Part shown: one piece after another, positions 5,961-7,259 of the stretch
Layout of the letters: each line of letters opens with the position of its first letter
Position numbering within the stretch: position 1 is the first letter of the stretch
Notes under the pieces: model-generated
The model's input: the letters and a program-made list of their open reading frames with translations, nothing else
What the model was told of the DNA's origin: nothing
The model's database searches: none
Translations under genes and position numbers: made by a program
Assembly: GCA_002432545.1 (NCBI GenBank)
Contig: DJFR01000057.1
Span: 19,508-26,766 of the forward strand
Direction of reading: 5' to 3'
From: Flammeovirgaceae bacterium UBA5867
GTDB lineage: Bacteria; Bacteroidota; Bacteroidia; Cytophagales; Cyclobacteriaceae
Length of the DNA: 7,259 nucleotides

Positions 5961-6311
5961 ATGAAATGTCATGCCTGTATAAAGAACGCGATTAGCCCGG
6001 CATTCGTTACAGCACGTGCTACAGCTGTAGACGTACAGCAACATATTTATATAGTTACCGGCAGCCCGAACGAACGGTTTGACGCGTACATTTCAAAATT
6101 CAAACAACGGTCATTTGTCTTTTTGCGATTGTTTGAATTGTACAAGCATTGGTTTGAATGCCGCAATGACCAGGGGTATAAACCACTATACTTTTGTATT
6201 GTCAACGGAACAGAAAAGTACAGGCCAGTACAAGCAAGTGCCGGTATGATCTCGTACAGAAGCTTGTATCAACTGCTTTCCGCTAACGTTTCATTTAACC
6301 CCTATAAATAA
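5961..6311 (+). CDS. Hypothetical protein, unrecognised (doubtful)
   Basis: An open frame of 116 codons (MKCHACIKN to FNPYK) ends 9 bases before the short-chain dehydrogenase start. In its favour, it fills most of a 390-base space, ends close to the next gene, and has a protein-like middle: IYIVTGSP, then FVFLRLFELYKHWFECR, then YFCIVNGTEKYRPV, rich in aromatic residues and with four Cys plus one in YFC. Against it, no family is recognisable, no ribosome-binding site is visible, and only 30 bases would separate it from the divergent EcsC start, so the EcsC promoter would lie inside it. The reading frame stays open back to 5754, antisense to EcsC; an ATG at 5934 is an alternative start. If it is not a gene, the stretch is the divergent promoter region of EcsC and the dehydrogenase. 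Confidence 0.35.
   Translation: MKCHACIKNAISPAFVTARATAVDVQQHIYIVTGSPNERFDAYISKFKQRSFVFLRLFELYKHWFECRNDQGYKPLYFCIVNGTEKYRPVQASAGMISYRSLYQLLSANVSFNPYK
6008..6039. repeat. Cluster of palindromes and TACAGC repeats
   Basis: Two perfect palindromes overlap by two bases: AGCACGTGCT (6011-6020) and CTACAGCTGTAG (6019-6030). The word TACAGC occurs three times in direct orientation (6008-6013, 6020-6025, 6034-6039). The cluster lies about 80-110 bases upstream of the EcsC start, in the space between divergent genes. This would suit an operator, but it would also be coding sequence (VTARATAVDVQ) if the hypothetical ORF is real. Confidence 0.4.
6189..6196 (+). promoter_or_regulatory. Possible -7 element for the short-chain dehydrogenase
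   Basis: TACTTTTG is an exact match to the Bacteroidota -7 consensus TAnnTTTG on the coding strand, about 125 bases upstream of the dehydrogenase ATG. No TTG is found at a suitable -33 distance; the nearest is 32 bases upstream. An exact octamer of this degeneracy can arise by chance in a few kilobases, so this is only a candidate. Confidence 0.25.
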
Positions 6312-6320
6312 TAATCACGT

Positions 6321-7190
6321 ATGAAAACCAAAAAAGTATGGTTTGTAACGGGAGCTTCAAAAGGTCTTGGACTCTCGCTTGTAAAGAAGTTACTCGAACA
6401 AGGTTACCAGGTAGCTGCTACATCGCGCAAGGTAGATGATCTGAACAACGCAGTAGGTATACGCAACGGAAACTTTCTGCCACTCGCAGTAGATATAGTA
6501 TCAGAAACCAGTGTCGAAAAAGCTATAGCAGAAACGATCAGCCACTTCGGACGTCTTGATGTAGTTGTGAACAATGCGGGCTACGGTCAACTCGGAGGAC
6601 TGGAAGAACTCTCCGCAGAAGAAGTACGCAATAACTTTGACGTAAATGTATTCGGCCTGGTGCACGTGGTAAGAAAAGCAATGCCGCATCTGCGTCAGCA
6701 ACGCTCCGGACATATATTCAATATATCTTCTGTCGCTGGTATTACCGGTGGCTTTCCTGGCTGGGGAATTTACTGCGCCACTAAATTTGCAGTATCAGGC
6801 CTCACCGAAGCCCTCGCGAAAGAAGCACAGGAATTTGGTATCGATGTTACCGTAGTGGAGCCTGGTTATTTCAGAACGAATTTTCTTTCTGCCGGTTCAC
6901 TCGCTACACCTGCTAACCCGATTGATGCCTATAAGAGTGTTCGCGCATCGCAGAGCCTGCATCAGAATATCATAGACGGAAACCAGGATGGCGATCCGGA
7001 TAAAGCAGCAGAAGCGTTGATCGCGGTAGCGGAAGAAGATCATGCACCGGTACATTTACTCCTCGGAGCAGATGCGTACGCTATGGCTGAACAGAAGATT
7101 GAAGATCTGAAGCGTGAAATGGAACAATGGAAATCGATAACCGTTTCTACCGGCTTCCCGAAAGAAGAGCTGTCGCCAAGCGCGCATTAA
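6321..7190 (+). CDS. Short-chain dehydrogenase/reductase (classical SDR)
   Basis: A 289-residue NAD(P)-dependent oxidoreductase with a Rossmann fold. The cofactor motif is TGASKGLG (10-17). NNAG (84-87) stabilises the central sheet. The catalytic tetrad is N109 (FDVNVFG), S137 (NISSVAG), Y151 and K155 (YCATK), followed by the EPGYFRTNF substrate-loop region (180-188). K14 and the basic pair after the second strand (TSRK, R36-K37) suggest a preference for NADP(H). The length exceeds the 250-residue core by a C-terminal extension (about 200-289) common in COG0300-like SDRs of unknown substrate. The start ATG at 6321 fits the motif spacing, and the A/T-rich upstream sequence has no Shine-Dalgarno sequence. 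Isoleucine is coded by ATA in 7 of 15 cases. It stands alone on the plus strand unless the preceding ORF is real, and it does not suggest a link to the two-component genes. Confidence 0.95.
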   Translation: MKTKKVWFVTGASKGLGLSLVKKLLEQGYQVAATSRKVDDLNNAVGIRNGNFLPLAVDIVSETSVEKAIAETISHFGRLDVVVNNAGYGQLGGLEELSAEEVRNNFDVNVFGLVHVVRKAMPHLRQQRSGHIFNISSVAGITGGFPGWGIYCATKFAVSGLTEALAKEAQEFGIDVTVVEPGYFRTNFLSAGSLATPANPIDAYKSVRASQSLHQNIIDGNQDGDPDKAAEALIAVAEEDHAPVHLLLGADAYAMAEQKIEDLKREMEQWKSITVSTGFPKEELSPSAH

Positions 7191-7203
7191 GATCAAGGCT
7201 TGC

Positions 7204-7258
7204 AAACAGATTGACACTATATACAGGAGGGAAGTGATGATCGCGTGTCAATCTGTTT
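7204..7258. repeat. 14-bp perfect inverted repeat after the dehydrogenase gene
   Basis: AAACAGATTGACAC (7204-7217) and GTGTCAATCTGTTT (7245-7258) are exact reverse complements with a 27-base loop, starting 13 bases after the stop codon. It might be a terminator, as the right arm ends in GTTT, but the stem is not GC-rich, the loop is long and the window stops before any T-run can be judged. The loop holds AGGAGG (7225-7230) placed 6 bases before an ATG (7237), an unusual strong Shine-Dalgarno match for this phylum. The two arms could alternatively be ends of a small mobile or repeated element. Confidence 0.75.
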
Positions 7259-7259
7259 C

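Overview
The window looks like chromosomal DNA from a member of the Bacteroidota, probably of the Cytophagales/Chitinophagales type. This is an inference from four things: start codons lack Shine-Dalgarno sequences; the gene families and their wording (RR-HK-LTA synthase-like, signal-peptide PAP2 protein ending in a beta-strand-like tail) fit that phylum; degenerate TAnnTTTG-like promoter elements can be found; and the intergenic DNA carries the short-word tracts (GGAGTAAG, GAAGTCGG, GGCTATCGGCTT) common there. No RNA gene, CRISPR array, transposase or integrase was seen.

Layout. Five genes lie on the minus strand, read from right to left: an EcsC-family protein (5930-5205), an OmpR-type response regulator (5080-4406), its membrane histidine kinase (4409-3141, overlapping the regulator by 4 bases), a membrane-anchored LTA synthase/MdoB-type phosphotransferase (3083-1143) and a secreted or membrane PAP2-type phosphatase (807-43). 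A 335-base gap with a low-complexity tract separates the last two. On the plus strand, diverging from the EcsC gene, are an unrecognised 116-codon ORF (5961-6311, doubtful) and a short-chain dehydrogenase (6321-7190). The window ends in a perfect 14-bp inverted repeat.

How it works together. The strongest signal is non-coding. A 22-bp element made of two ATTCTGAA half-sites exactly 11 bp apart occurs twice with 21/22 identity: once upstream of the response regulator (5172-5193) and once between the kinase and the LTA synthase-like gene (3120-3141). Tandem direct repeats with an 11-bp period are the usual binding architecture of OmpR/PhoB-family regulators. Each copy sits in the same orientation, 7 bp before a weak -7-like octamer. 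The simplest reading is that the two-component system activates its own transcription and that of the phosphotransferase. The logic resembles PmrAB control of phosphoethanolamine transferase, but the families differ. The kinase has a short, strongly acidic sensor domain with two ExxE motifs, which would suit cation or cationic-peptide sensing. The PAP2 gene may belong to the same envelope-lipid function but lacks a recognisable copy of the box.
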